Shown: one piece after another, positions 18,592 to 29,945 of the stretch
How positions within the stretch are numbered: position 1 is the first letter of the stretch
How the letters are laid out: the number at the start of each line of letters is the position of its first letter
Assembly: GCA_033239005.1 (NCBI GenBank)
Contig: BSQZ01000033.1
Span: 4,179,501 to 4,243,500 of the forward strand
Length of the DNA stretch: 64,000 nt
Direction: 5' to 3'
Source: Lamellibrachia satsuma
Lineage: Eukaryota; Annelida; Polychaeta; Sabellida; Siboglinidae
The notes under the pieces: generated by a model
Databases searched by the model: none
What the model was told of the DNA's origin: nothing
What the model saw: only the letters and a program-made list of their open reading frames with translations
Position numbers and translations under genes: made by a program

Positions 18592-21548
18592 TTAACAAGA
18601 TTTAGATTTAACAAGATTGCCATCTCGAACAACAAGTTCCAGATGGCAAGTGGACAAGGAAGCCATTGGCTTATCGAGAGTCCAACAATTTTCTCATCTA
18701 TGTGTAGCCCGCCCTTATCAGATATCTGTCAATTCTATTTTTAAACATATTCACACTACTAGCATTAACACAATCATTTGGCAGTTTTTTCCATTCATTT
18801 ATCACCCTCTGTGAGAAAGAGTACTTTCTCATGTCCAACCTACACTGTTCCTTAACTAATGCTGCTTTGTGTCCTCTGGTTCTACTGCCTTCTTTAAGTT
18901 TGAAGAACATATTCCTATCAACATCCTCATAACCGTTCACTATTTTAAACACTTCTATTTGGTCTCCTCTTAGTCTCCTGGTCTTTAGTGTTGTCAAACC
19001 ACATTGTAATAAGCGACTTTCGTAACTAAGGTCTCTTAATTCTGGAATCATCTTAGTTGCTCTTCGTTGTATTCTTTCTAGCTTATCTATGTCTTTTTTA
19101 CGATATGGCCTCCATGCTTGAATACAGTATTCCAAATGTGGTCTAACTATTGCTTTGTACAGGGGTACAATTAGATGTTTCTCCTTATACGTGATAGTTC
19201 TCCTAATTAGGCCTAGAATTTGATTTCCTTTCGAAGCAGCAATCCCACATTGCTCTGAAACTTTCATGTCAGCATTAAATATTACTCCTAAATCCTTTTC
19301 TTGTGTGGTTCTACCTAGTACAGCATCCCCCATTTTATATTCCTCATCCATATTTCCATGTCCTATGTGTATACATTTACACTTCCCAAAATTGAATAAC
19401 ATTTGCCATTTTTCTGACCATTTAACTAATTTTTCTAGATCATCCTGTAAACTTTGTTTATCTGTATCATTAGTAACCTTTCTGAATACTTTTGTGTCAT
19501 CTGCAAATTTGAGTACTATGCTAGATATGTCATCCTCCAAATCATTTATATATATTAAAAACAGTATAGGGCCTAACACTGATCCCTGTGGTACCCCACT
19601 CAAAACAGATTTCCAGTTTGAAATCTTACCATCTACTATTACTCTTTGTCTTCTGTGTGTAAGCCACTTTTCTATCCAGTTGATTACATCATTGCCTATA
19701 CCATGGGCTTTTAGTTTAAGTAACAATCTTTGATGTGGCACTTTATCGAAAACTTTCTGAAAATCTAAGTAGACAACATCCACTGGTGACCCGTGATCTA
19801 CCCACTTTGTAATTTCTTCTAAAAAACATAAGAGATTCGTTAGACATGACCTTGCTTTTAGGAATCCATGTTGAGATGTATTTATTAATTTATGTTTTAT
19901 GAGAAATTCCACCATGTGGTCTCTAATTAATGTTTCAAGTAATTTACATACAACTGATGTTAAACTCACTGGTCTGTAATTTTCTGGCTTCTTCCTCGAT
20001 CCCTTCTTAAACAGCGGCGTAATGTTTGCTTCTTTCCATTCTGAGGGAACTATTCCTTCTTCTAGTGACAAGTTAAATAAGCTTGCAAGTGGTGTACTAA
20101 TTTGATCAACAATTTCCTTTAGCAGTTTTGGTGGTATCCCATCAACTCCAGGTGATTTATTATCTTTCATCATCTTAATTTTCTTTGCTATCATTTCAGG
20201 AGTTACAAATAACTGCCCTAAATATTCTGAGGTATTGCCCTCAAATTTAGTCAACGGAACTGGAAGTGAGCTGATATCTTCTGTGGTAAAAACTGAGCTG
20301 AAATACTCATTCAGGACCTCTGCCATTTGGAACCCATCTGAAATTATGTTTTCACTGTTGCTTTCCAGTGGTCCGACCTTATCTCGAACTTTCTGTTTAC
20401 TCCTTACATAAGCATAGAAACTCTTGCTGTCATTTTTTATATTACCTGCCAATTTTTGTTCAAAGGTTCTTTTAGATTTTCTAATTTCAGTAGTAGCTAG
20501 GTTAAGTGCCTCTTTGTAGTTGGTGTAGTCTTCTACATTTCCAGTGTGTTTATAGACCTTCCACAGCATCTGTTTGTGAGCAATTTTTCTAATAACTTCT
20601 TTTGACAGGTGATTTTTCCTGGATCTTTTCCCTTGTTTTCTTAATGGAATAAATTTCTCAATAATGCCCTCAATCTCATATTTTAAACAAGTCCAGCATT
20701 CTGTTGCTGTCTTGTTCTTCAGCAAATTATTCCAATCTATATTTGCTAGATATGTTCTCATCACTTTATATCTGCCTTTGTTGAAATTCCTCCTCCAATG
20801 TTTTTTATATGTATTCCCTGTTTTTACTTTTATATTAAAATGGATTTGGTTATGGTCACTTGAACCCAAAGGTTCGTGTACTTTAACATTGTCAACTAAT
20901 TCATTTTGAGAATACAAAATTAAATCTAACACATTCCCACCTCTGGTTGGTTCCAAGACATGTTGAGTAAGGAAACAATCCTGTGTTAGAAGTAGAAACT
21001 GATGGTCGTCACCTCCAGCACTCTCTAATGATTCCCATTGTATATGGCCATGGTTAAAATCACCCATTATAACACATTCTCCCTTGCTCACCTCCCTTAT
21101 CGCCTTTTGTAATTTTACATCTTCCTCTTGTCCTATGTTAGGACTACGATAAACTACTCCTATTGTTAATGTTGAGTTCCTGGTAACTATGTTACACCAA
21201 ATTGCTTCCACACTATCTGCTTCACTTTTCAGTGTAATTTCATATGCTTGGATAGATTCTTTAATATACAAAATTACTCCACCTCCCCTTCTTTCTCGTC
21301 TATCCTTCCTAAACATTACATAGCCTGTCAGTGCTAACTCAGCATCTACTATATCTTCATTTGCCCATGATTCTGTGATGCCTATTACATGAGGATCAAT
21401 ATCTGCTACCATAATGTCTAACTCACTTTTTTTATTTACTATGCTCCTGGCATTTAAGCATACACATTTAAGTTCATTGTCTGAAATTATTGGTGAACAT
21501 TTCTTTGGATGTGTATTTGTAGTAGTACTCCTTTGAGTTTTCTATGTC
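18592..21548 (-). mobile_element. CR1-type LINE with intact ORF2
   Basis: Minus-strand non-LTR retrotransposon. The 3' end (left) is a conserved tail found in at least eight other places in the window: GACTCTCGATAAGCCAATGG...GGCAATCTTGTTAAATC. It ends in repeated TTGTTAAATCT units, as is typical of CR1 3' ends. The 5' end is truncated near 21548: the endonuclease frame can be followed back to LKCVCLNARSIVNKKSELD upstream of the first ATG, before a stop. Confidence 0.9.
18698..21412 (-). CDS. CR1 ORF2: endonuclease-reverse transcriptase
   Basis: A 904-codon frame without interruption. Residues 1-200 are the APE-type endonuclease (ITESWAN at 12-18, VYRSPN at 87-92, catalytic GDFNHGHIQW from 117, SSDHNQIHF from 184). 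Reverse transcriptase spans about 440-720: FKKGSRKKPENYRPVSLTSV from 468, YLDFQKVFDKV at 548-558 with the first catalytic Asp, SGVPQGSVLGPILFLIYIND at 605-624, and the catalytic FADDTKVF at 636-643. The C-terminus holds the CR1-type block IVPLYKAIVRPHLEYCIQAW with RIQRRATK. The protein would nick target DNA and prime reverse transcription of the LINE RNA. The start at 21412 is only the first ATG: homologous endonuclease sequence continues upstream, so the true start is lost by 5' truncation. FQKVFDKV replaces the usual FQKAFDKV. Intact length suggests recent insertion. Confidence 0.9.
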   Translation of the reverse strand: MVADIDPHVIGITESWANEDIVDAELALTGYVMFRKDRRERRGGGVILYIKESIQAYEITLKSEADSVEAIWCNIVTRNSTLTIGVVYRSPNIGQEEDVKLQKAIREVSKGECVIMGDFNHGHIQWESLESAGGDDHQFLLLTQDCFLTQHVLEPTRGGNVLDLILYSQNELVDNVKVHEPLGSSDHNQIHFNIKVKTGNTYKKHWRRNFNKGRYKVMRTYLANIDWNNLLKNKTATECWTCLKYEIEGIIEKFIPLRKQGKRSRKNHLSKEVIRKIAHKQMLWKVYKHTGNVEDYTNYKEALNLATTEIRKSKRTFEQKLAGNIKNDSKSFYAYVRSKQKVRDKVGPLESNSENIISDGFQMAEVLNEYFSSVFTTEDISSLPVPLTKFEGNTSEYLGQLFVTPEMIAKKIKMMKDNKSPGVDGIPPKLLKEIVDQISTPLASLFNLSLEEGIVPSEWKEANITPLFKKGSRKKPENYRPVSLTSVVCKLLETLIRDHMVEFLIKHKLINTSQHGFLKARSCLTNLLCFLEEITKWVDHGSPVDVVYLDFQKVFDKVPHQRLLLKLKAHGIGNDVINWIEKWLTHRRQRVIVDGKISNWKSVLSGVPQGSVLGPILFLIYINDLEDDISSIVLKFADDTKVFRKVTNDTDKQSLQDDLEKLVKWSEKWQMLFNFGKCKCIHIGHGNMDEEYKMGDAVLGRTTQEKDLGVIFNADMKVSEQCGIAASKGNQILGLIRRTITYKEKHLIVPLYKAIVRPHLEYCIQAWRPYRKKDIDKLERIQRRATKMIPELRDLSYESRLLQCGLTTLKTRRLRGDQIEVFKIVNGYEDVDRNMFFKLKEGSRTRGHKAALVKEQCRLDMRKYSFSQRVINEWKKLPNDCVNASSVNMFKNRIDRYLIRAGYT

Positions 21549-22685
21549 AGTTCCCCCTGCGCATCTAGTTTAAATAATCTATGATACCTCTAGCCAGTCG
21601 GCAATTTTTTGTAACTGCGAATTAATGAAAGTTCAGCTGCCAAATACGCTTCGGTATCAGCTGGCTCATTCCCAGACCTTACTCGATTAACGAACATCGT
21701 AAGTTGTTTGTAGTCTCTATCTCAACATCCAGGCGAGAGATCGGCCGGAAGTCGGCCCTAAAATGTTTGCAATCACTTTGTTGGATTACTAACATCTGCT
21801 TTCGTTAGAGAAATACCGACTTGGACATCTGTCGTGGTCAGTCGTGTTGTACAATGACGGTGAAATGACCAGACACACTTCGGCTTGTTAGCATGTCAAG
21901 CAGGCGAACACAGAACAAACGTATGACATGTTTCAGGAATTCTTTGTATCTTGCGGACGCAAAAGCCAAGGCGATAAGTCACAAGTAATTTAATTTTCGT
22001 TTTTCTCATCTGATTATATGCCTGAAGGAAGCTGGCTACATGAATCGCCTGAGACCCGCAGAATGAACGACACCGTCCGGATGTCCCACGTTAATCATGA
22101 AGTAGCTAGCTAGCATATGTCTACACAAAACTTACGCTTGTTGTTTCCGCATCCTGAGAACAATCATAGCTGGGTTGCTTTAATGATTATTGACGGGCGT
22201 GCAACCAAAGTAACTGACTGGCAAATCAATAGTGCTTCAACGTAGACAGGAGACAGGCGTTATCTCTGCAACAAGTCAGGTTCCAGCATGGGCAGACAAT
22301 GGAAATGTGTTTGAGAGTTTTTTAACGAGATAAATGGTTAGTGATTTCATCTAAGGAAGTAGTACGGCCTTACTTCAAACTATGCTACGGCAGTTGAGAG
22401 AGCTACATGTTGTCACCAGTGTCCACCCACCTCTTCACATCGGCGGCTCTTGGTGCTGCTTTTTCCACGGTCCATGCGGAGCATACCCCTATCAGGCTTC
22501 CGTCGTGATGAATTTGTTGGGTTGATTAAGATAAATATAGCTTATGAAAATAAAGAGCTAATTACACCTATGTGCAAAACCCCGATTAATGGAATGTGGT
22601 TAATATATTGAATGGTTGTGAAAATATTTATAGAAGTATTTTTCACACTTAAGGAAGGTAAATAGGTATGTTCTTATATAAGTGC
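21549..22685. other. No feature recognised
   Basis: Non-coding by eye, mixed composition; no long ORF or known repeat. Confidence 0.4.
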
Positions 22686-22689
22686 TGTA

Positions 22690-22983
22690 TCCAGTCCTAA
22701 GGACCGATTAAATCACTTTACACTTACACTTCACCCCCCTGGCAGACCTGTTCATTCCAACGCCAACTCGACTTCTCTGGGAAACATTCAGCCACGTTGC
22801 AATTACTGCGCAAATACTATTTTGTTCACATATCCACCACTGTGTATAGCCAGGTACACATTTATACAACTGAGTGAACCGGAGCAACGTGGAGTGAATG
22901 GAATTAACGTTTCGAAACAGCATCAAGAGGATTCGAAATTCAGCATTGAGAGTCCGATGTTTTAACCAACGCGCCACCGCACA
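22690..22983 (-). mobile_element. tRNA-derived SINE
   Basis: On the minus strand a head reads GTGCGGTGGCGCGTTGGTTA (A-box region), then CATCGGACTCTCAATGCTG and TTTCGAATCC (B box), the spacing of a tRNA-like Pol III promoter. A body of about 200 bp follows, ending TTAGGACTGGATACAGCACT and an A/T-rich tail. The acceptor stem does not fold as a functional tRNA and there is no intact cloverleaf, so it is a SINE rather than a tRNA gene. Several substitutions suggest moderate age. Confidence 0.65.
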
Positions 22984-23039
22984 GAAGAAGAATAAAAAAC
23001 ATTGTTATACAAAGTGTGATTATGTTCAAAAGCTAAATA

Positions 23040-23185
23040 TGCTTTAGACAATCTACATATATCTCACAAGGGCGGGATACACTTACAAAAGTTGACTCTC
23101 AATTTGCCAATTGCTTCCCTGTCCATTTGTCAATTTCAGTTTCGCTTTGGGTGGCAAGTTGGTTAACTCTTGTTAAATCCACTTA
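23040..23185 (+). mobile_element. CR1 3'-tail fragment
   Basis: Diverged copy in plus orientation of the CR1 tail (GACTCTCAATTTGCCAATTG, GTCCATTTGTC) ending TCTTGTTAAATCC. Confidence 0.6.
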
Positions 23186-24065
23186 ATTACCCAATAAATC
23201 TCGCTAACAAACTAAGCCAATAACTAATTAGGGGTGACTTTAATTACATGTTATTCGAAGAAAAAACCAATATACAAATATAAGTGTAAAAATATGGTTC
23301 TAAACTGACCTCACAGAAGGAAAAATGCCCTTGGCCAGACGCATTCCTGTCAAGAGTTCAGGAGATTATCTTGAAGTGTGTTGCGCCGGTGGCGACAACA
23401 TTGTTGTCATTGTTTGACATTTTGAGAATCAGTTTAGTCATCAGTAGTTTGTCATGAATCCCATTTTATAGTCGTGTATCATCAGTAATTTGTCACGAAT
23501 GCCGTTTCGTTTTGATGCAGTGAAAACGATAAAACGATTTGATGTATCTAGATGTTGTTTTTCTAACTTATGTTACAAAACCGGCGTATAACAGTTAGTA
23601 TTCGTTTTTCGGTTTTCTTATGGCACATTTAAAAACGAAAATCGAACGTTGTTTGCCTATTTCGTTTCCACATTGAAAATGTTATGACGAAAAAGGAAAA
23701 GACGGCACATACACGCAAGTTGCATTATTTCCCGTAGGACTGGGTTCGTGCACTTCAGTAATCTGTCGGTCCGTCAGTTGCGTCCCGCAGTAGGATCGTG
23801 CTTTGGAACACAAAATATTTGCCTCCTGCCTGGCGTTGTAAAGTCATGTCTTTATATAACAGTAATCTGTCACGAGCATCCAGTTCCACAGCTTTGTCTG
23901 TAACCAACAGCAACGATTCACGCAAGAGTAGTCTGTCTCTGACATCCTATCTCGTGGCAGATTGATTGATATCAATCCCTTTATACATCCGTAACGTAAC
24001 GTCGTGTCCGTTCCAATTAAACCACTGCCATACCGCTGCAGTGTCACGTACTCGGACACCCACAC
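23186..24065. other. No feature recognised
   Basis: Non-coding. One small duplication (GTCATCAGTAGTTTGTCATG / ATCATCAGTAATTTGTCACG, about 23437-23500) is the only structure noticed. Confidence 0.4.
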
Positions 24066-24068
24066 ATA

Positions 24069-25068
24069 GGAGAAACCGTGGCTAGTTGTTACAATTTTCA
24101 TTTAAAGTTTTCATTTAAATTTTTTTTAGAAGTATGTTAGATGCATCATTTCTGTCAACGCATACATTTAATTTATCATTCGTATTACTAAGATGTGCCA
24201 TCCCAATGATATTCCATATTACATTATGAAGTTTCCCGTCGCGGTTGACTGTAACAACTAGTCCAGATTTAACAAGATTTAACTAGATTTGCCATCCAAG
24301 CCAAAGGCCCAGATGGCAAGTGGAAGTCCAGTAAGCGGGGCAAGTTGTTACATCATACGGGGCACGTTGTTACATCGTACGGGGCACGTTGTTACATCAT
24401 ACGGGGCAAGTTGTTACAGCAAAGAACGTGTGGATCGCAAAGCAAGTGTCATTCGTACATGTTACTGTTATTAATTAATTAATTAATTATGCAGGCGTAT
24501 ACATCTTATACACAGTGTGCATAACAATGTAGGTGTTCACTTCGTAGTTACTGAAGGAATACATTCCCCTGATTCTTACATAACAAACAATTGTGAATGG
24601 AATATAAATTATTGAATAGAATATGAAATAGTGAATGGTAATACATATGTAATGATGTGAGCCGCTTGAACGTTGTTACAGTTGTAACAACTTGCCCCAA
24701 TACAATTGTAACAACTTGCCCCAATACAATTGTAACAACTTACACCAAACACAATTTTTGCAGTTGAACGCAAATTTTACTTGGCATAATCCCTTATACC
24801 ATATTACCTAATAGAAAAGTTTCATTCACGAAACATGAAAAGTAGCTGCGTGAGATGATATTATATGGACTTAGCAAACAAATTTTAGGTAGTTAATAAG
24901 TTTTGTCCATACCTCATTAATTTCGTTTCCCGATTTCTGACAGTTTGTCCTCCGGTGGACGTCCAACCAACTGCTGTCGATGGTGACTCCATACGTGTGG
25001 TATGTTTTCGTTAAACGACTGTGTAGCAACGTGCCCCTGTATAGCCTACATCTAGTCCCAGTCTCCCC
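24069..25068. mobile_element. GGGCAAGTTGTTAC-family DNA element, copy 2
   Basis: A 1,000 bp non-autonomous element flanked by TA on both sides. Left end GGAGAAACCGTGGCTAGTTG; right end, read on the minus strand, GGGGAGACTGGGACTAGATG. Subterminal repeats of TTGTAACAACTTGCCCCAAT occur near 24690-24730, and GGGGCACGTTGTTAC near 24340-24420. It also contains a CR1 3'-tail fragment (24276-24330). No coding capacity. TA target and GGGGAG termini resemble the pogo-like element at 27295. Confidence 0.7.
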
Positions 25069-25745
25069 TACAGGGGAACAGCAACATACTACCAGCAGTT
25101 CTAGCATATTAATAAGTAATATATATTACATAAATCCCAGTCCTTTATTCTAAAAAATACGTTTATCTGTCGCATGCATAAACATTTAGTTATTTTATTC
25201 CGTCTACGAGGTTATAATGAAATATATTTGTCTACAATCAACGCCGAGGTGCTGCCCGACGACCTGCTAATTAAACATACTAAACCTACAGAAATATCCA
25301 TCCTCCAGACGGGGTAACTTGATAAGTCGTAAGTGTCACGATAACAATATTGAAGAAATTGCACCGAAATATCCATATATGGTTTGGTACTTGGTGCTGC
25401 CAATCAAGGTATTGACGGTTTCTGGTCAACTCTCGATATTGCGGCGTAATACTGACAGTTACAGTAACGTCTAGCGACGCCTTGTCCTTGTGTTACGTAA
25501 CTTGGGACAATCGTAGAAAAGATGCATGACATCGTAAACAATTGTACAATTGTAAATGTCCACGTAACGTTTCGGACGTACGTAATAATTACAAAGGGTA
25601 ATTTGATTGTTCGTAGAAAGGGTGATACCGGGGTGAATTTCGAAATAAATAAAACTGAGACGAACCCTGACAGTTTGGCGCCAGATGGAGGAGCAGCATA
25701 GCGTAGCATAGCATAACATATAAACATGCATAAAAATGCATACAT
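25069..25745. other. No feature recognised
   Basis: Minus-strand short ORFs only; no recognised homology. Confidence 0.35.
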
Positions 25746-25748
25746 AGA

Positions 25749-25880
25749 CACCTACCTACCTACCTACCTACCTACCTACCTACCTTCCTACCTACCTACC
25801 TATCTACCTTCCTACCTACCTACCTACCTACCTACTTACCTACCTACCTACCTACCTACATACATACATACATACACACC
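25749..25880. repeat. (CCTA)n microsatellite
   Basis: About 30 tetranucleotide units with CCTT, TCTA and TACA interruptions. Confidence 0.95.
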
Positions 25881-25959
25881 TACATACATGCGCTTGCTGG
25901 ATTATAGGAGGATTTATAAAATGGCGAACAACTGAACGTGGTGCATGATACCATTTGAC

Positions 25960-26225
25960 ATACATGTTTTTTCGAACGTGGGACACGATATTATATCATG
26001 TTAATCAGTCAGCAAACAAATGGACGTGGAACATGGTTCACAGCATGTACACTTCTCTTCAAATAACAGACGTAGGGCAAGTTTCATGTATATTCATCTT
26101 TCCCCAAATAAATGGACATGGAACGTGCTGTCACATCATTTCCTCCCAAACAAATGGACGTAGAAACAGTTTCATATCACAGAATATGTTAATCTTTTCC
26201 CAAACAGATGGACGTGGGACATGAT
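25960..26225. repeat. Degenerate tandem repeat, about 55 bp
   Basis: Four to five diverged copies marked by CAAACAAATGGACGTGGAAC (variants at about 26015, 26075, 26104, 26150 and 26202), with a TTTCAT/TTCATC spacer. It abuts the 25 bp array on its right. Confidence 0.6.
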
Positions 26226-26264
26226 AATGATTCATCTTTCTCGGAAGAGTTGAGCCGCGTGTCA

Positions 26265-27090
26265 TTGCCCTCTGGACCCCAGATTGTCATTGCCCTGTGG
26301 ACCCCAGACTGTTATCGCCCTGTGGACCCCAGGCTGTCATTGCCCTGTGGACCCCAGATTGTCATTGCCCTGTGGACCCCAGACTGTTATTGCCCTGTGG
26401 ACCTCAGATTGTTATTGCCCTGTGGACCCCAGACTGTTATCGCCATGTGGACTCCAGACTGTCATTGCCCTGTGGACCCCAGATTGTCATTGCCCTGTGG
26501 ACCCCAGACTGTTATCGCCCTGTGGACTCCAGACTGTCATTGCCGTGTGGACCCCAGATTGTCATTGCCCTGTGGACCCCAGACTGTTATCGCCCTGTGG
26601 ACCCCAGACTGTCATTGCCCTGTGGACCCCAGATTGTCATTGCCCTGTGGACCCCAGACTGTTATCGCCCTGTGGACCCCAGATTGTTATCGCCCTGTGG
26701 ACCCCAGACTGTTATCGCCCTGTGGACTCCAGACTGTCATTGCCCTGTGGACCCCAGATTGTTATTGCCCTGTGGACCCCAGATTGTTATTGCCCTGTGG
26801 ACCCCAGACTGTTATCGCCCTGTGGACTCCAGACTGTCATTGCCCTGTGGACCCCAGATTGTTATTGCCATGTGGACCCCAGACTGTTATCGCCCTGTGG
26901 ACTCCAGACTGTCATTGCCCTGTGGACCCCAGATTGTTAGTGCCCTGTGGACCCCAGACTGTTATCGCCCTGTGGACTTCAGACTGTCATTGCTCTGTGG
27001 ATCCCAGATTGTTATTGCCCTGTGGACCCCAGACTGTTATCGCCCTGTGGACTCCAGACTGTCATTGCCCTGTGGACCCCAGACTGTTCT
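26265..27090. repeat. 25 bp minisatellite, about 32 units
   Basis: Unit TGTCATTGCCCTGTGGACCC + CAGAT with two main subtypes (TGTCATTG and TGTTATCG) that alternate partly regularly. 25 bp is not a multiple of three, so translation repeats every 25 codons, and all three plus-strand frames stay open over most of the array. Confidence 0.95.
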
Positions 27091-27294
27091 TCGGTTTGTC
27101 TTTGAATGTAAAAACGTTCATGTTCCATCCGCCCCAAGTTGGTGATATTCTCACGCATATTGATCACGCTGGTCTACTGCATCTAAATCATGTGGAGTAG
27201 TTATTACCAAGCAATCATTTCCAACACGTGTCTTTGAGTGTGACGGAAGCTGACATATCATTGTGTAATAGCTAGGCGCGTCTGCGTCTTCGTA

Positions 27295-29945
27295 GGGGAG
27301 CCCAGGGCAAAGTGGAACGTCAAAATGTATTGTGCCATGATGGTCAACTAATTCCAAGTAGATCAATTATGTGATGATTGTTACATAATATAATACCAAC
27401 TGTTTACAGATACACAAACACAGTTCCTGTAAACGAATTATTTATTTGTTGTCCCAAGACTGCGGGGCAAAGTGAACTTCACCACAAGGGCAAAGTGAAA
27501 TTACTTTGTACTCAATAATATAAACAGTTCAGTATCACTAAACCACTTCCATGCCATGAATAATGTCTCTTTCTGCGAATACAGTACACTGGAAATGTAT
27601 TTACTCCTTACATAGTTCACAAGTAAAGTCAGTAACGTCATCAGTTCCTGTACATTTCTCATGTGCCCATCTTACGCAAGTGTCGCACTTTATCCATTTC
27701 TCTCTATAGTGCGTTTCTGAAAAAAGGCCTAAACAATAAATGCACATTGCATCCTCATAACTATCTTTCAGTTGTTCCTTCCCTTTTCCCTTCCCCTTTC
27801 CGTTCTCCTTTGCTTGGTTTCCACTTGACCCACACGATAGGGATGTCTTATGCTCTACACTACTAGTTTCCCTGTTTCGTTTTGCTTTTTGTAAGTCAGT
27901 TGGACAGAATCACTAGTATTGTCATTAAACAACTGTGCCTTTGCCGCCATCTTCCCTTTTCTGCCCGCGTTGCTTTGACTCCCTGCAATTCCTTTAGGTA
28001 AGGATTAGCAGTCAAAACGACTGTCCTACCTCTTCTTGTGCTTTTATGTCTAGGGTTATTTAGTTCAACCCGGGTTATGTCTGCTGGTGACACATATGTT
28101 GAAGTACATTTTTCTCGAGCAGGTGTTACAGCTGTTTGGTCTGAAGCAGGAATCTGTTCAGATGATCCCAGGCGTGGGTAATCTGGTGTTGATTGACTTG
28201 CCATTGGGTCATCTAAGGTTGATGGACCTGGTATTGGATCATCTGAGGTTCAAGGACCTGGTATATGATTCTGACGGTTGGTGATGCTTGGTGCTTGGCT
28301 CTGGGTGAGTGGCCCTGAATGTTCAGTTTGTTCAACCGGCCCAGGATCTTGGATGAGATTGACCTCATACATGCCATCGGGTGGTGCAGGTCTGTCTGTA
28401 GTTTCAGCAGCTGCGAACACGTGATATGGGAAATACGCGGGTTGAAGGGGCAGATACAAATATGTTTGACACCATTTATGGCCGTAGCCAAACAAAGCAC
28501 CCAGTTGATGTATTGTCACAACTTTTCCTGGATGGTTCCTCGGCCAAGTCTTCGCTTCCTGTCTATAGTATGTGCTCAGTGGAAGGTCATTGTTTGTACG
28601 GGCCATTTCAATCAGGGTTATGTTTTTCACGTGGTTCGAATGTCCGTTCAAAATCAGTAACACGGGATCTTCAGCAGTGGGCTTAGTGTGACGCAGAAAG
28701 TGACTGAACCAGGTCGGCGCAAATATTTCTGTTTGCATCCATCCTGAACAATGGCGTGCGATAACGGTTTCTGGAGGTACTCCTGCCTCAAACATTGGAG
28801 TTACCTTCTTTCGAGGGAAAACAAGCAAAGGTGGAATGTAGCGCCCTGTTGCACTGAAACATATCTCTGCTATCACGAGTGTTCCTCTGTCAGCGGAGAC
28901 TAGATTTCTAACTTGTTTTTTTCCTTTCAAAGAAATTACCATTGACACTTTTTTTGGCACAGTGGTTTTACCAGTTTCGTCCTCGTTAAAAACACGACTC
29001 GGTGGAAAGTGATATTTCTCATATAGAGAACCCAACAGTAAAAAAATTCTATACGGTTGCTTTGTTAAATCCTGAAGCTCTAGCTGCTGACGTTGGTTCA
29101 GGCTTTTGTAACGGTAGTCGTAGATGACGCCTGAAGAATCCACAAACCCAGTCGTCTCCTGCCATCTGTGCATCTGGGTTAAATCGATGTTCTACACGAT
29201 TCTTTGTCGCGAACTCAAAAGTTAACCTATTACTACTCCATGAATGACTAACAGAATTCACTTTATATTGCTTCCGGTGACACAGGATGTGATCCATACA
29301 GCTTCACGCATATAAAAATCAGAAAACTCAAATAATATAACCATTACGCCAATTAATTTAAATATATTAAATACATTCAATTAGAATCACCCAATTAAAA
29401 ACAAAGCTCACTTATACAACGGTATTTATGTTATTTTAAAGTTTTAAAATAAGTATTATATTACATTACTGTGACATTGTAGATTCTTATAGCATAAACA
29501 AACGGAAATTCAAAACATAGTTTGCCTATCGTTCCTAGCCTTAACCGAACAAAAACATGGGGCAAAGTAGAACGCGGTTCCACTTTGCACCTTCCACTTT
29601 GCCCCGATCACCTTCTTCTCACACGAGTTCTATGTATTAATACAGACAGGGAAATAGTTCCCAAATCGCACCATGAATGTGTCAGGCACGAAGCTTAGAT
29701 GCATCAGCCACAGTACAGAGAACCTTCGTTATCTATTCTTACCGGAGAATATCAATTTCAGTGATAGCAAAATCTTCATTTTCATCTTAAATTTCTCAAA
29801 CCTGTTGAGAAGTAATGGCGGCCAATTCATTCAATGCAAGATCACGTGGGCTATTGGTGGGCCACTGCACGTATAGATGTCTCCACTTCCTAGTCTAAAC
29901 AAAGCATGTTTCACTTTGCCCCGGTTGTTCACTTTGTGCACCTAT
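27295..29945 (-). mobile_element. pogo/Tigger-like DNA transposon
   Basis: Left end TA + GGGGAGCCCAGGGCAAAGTG; GGGCAAAGTG-type subterminal repeats recur at 27473 and 27489 and, inverted, at 29580-29607 and 29910-29920. These bracket a transposase on the minus strand. The right terminus is not exact; either about 29610 or about 29945. Confidence 0.65.
27601..29297 (-). pseudogene. pogo-like transposase with PHD-like C-terminus
   Basis: Read on the minus strand in several frames. 29215-29050 is the CENPB-type helix-turn-helix (DDWVCGFFRRHLRLPLQKPE, then ARASGFNKATV). 29173-28400 is the DDE nuclease: NEDETG with the first acidic residue, CFSATGRYIPPLLVFPRKKV, then LLILNGHSNH. The Asp of LxLDGH is Asn here, so the second catalytic residue is lost. 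The LPPHxSHxLQPLD strand is missing, an internal deletion that joins MARTNNDLPL directly to TYYRQ...TWPRNHPG. A linker (28204-27900; KCTSTYVSPADI, RRGRTVVLTANP) precedes a Cys/His finger at 27720-27601 (CIYCLG, WIKCDTCVRWAHEKC, CELC), then TAA. Frameshifts plus these losses mean it cannot transpose itself. Confidence 0.75.

Noticed and set aside
22705..22985. Functional tRNA gene on the minus strand
   Set aside because: A and B boxes are present but the stems do not pair as a tRNA and a SINE body follows.
26208..27200. WTPDCHCPVDPRL ORF of 330 codons as a real Cys-rich protein
   Set aside because: All three frames are equally open because of the 25 bp unit; no signal peptide or flanking exons.
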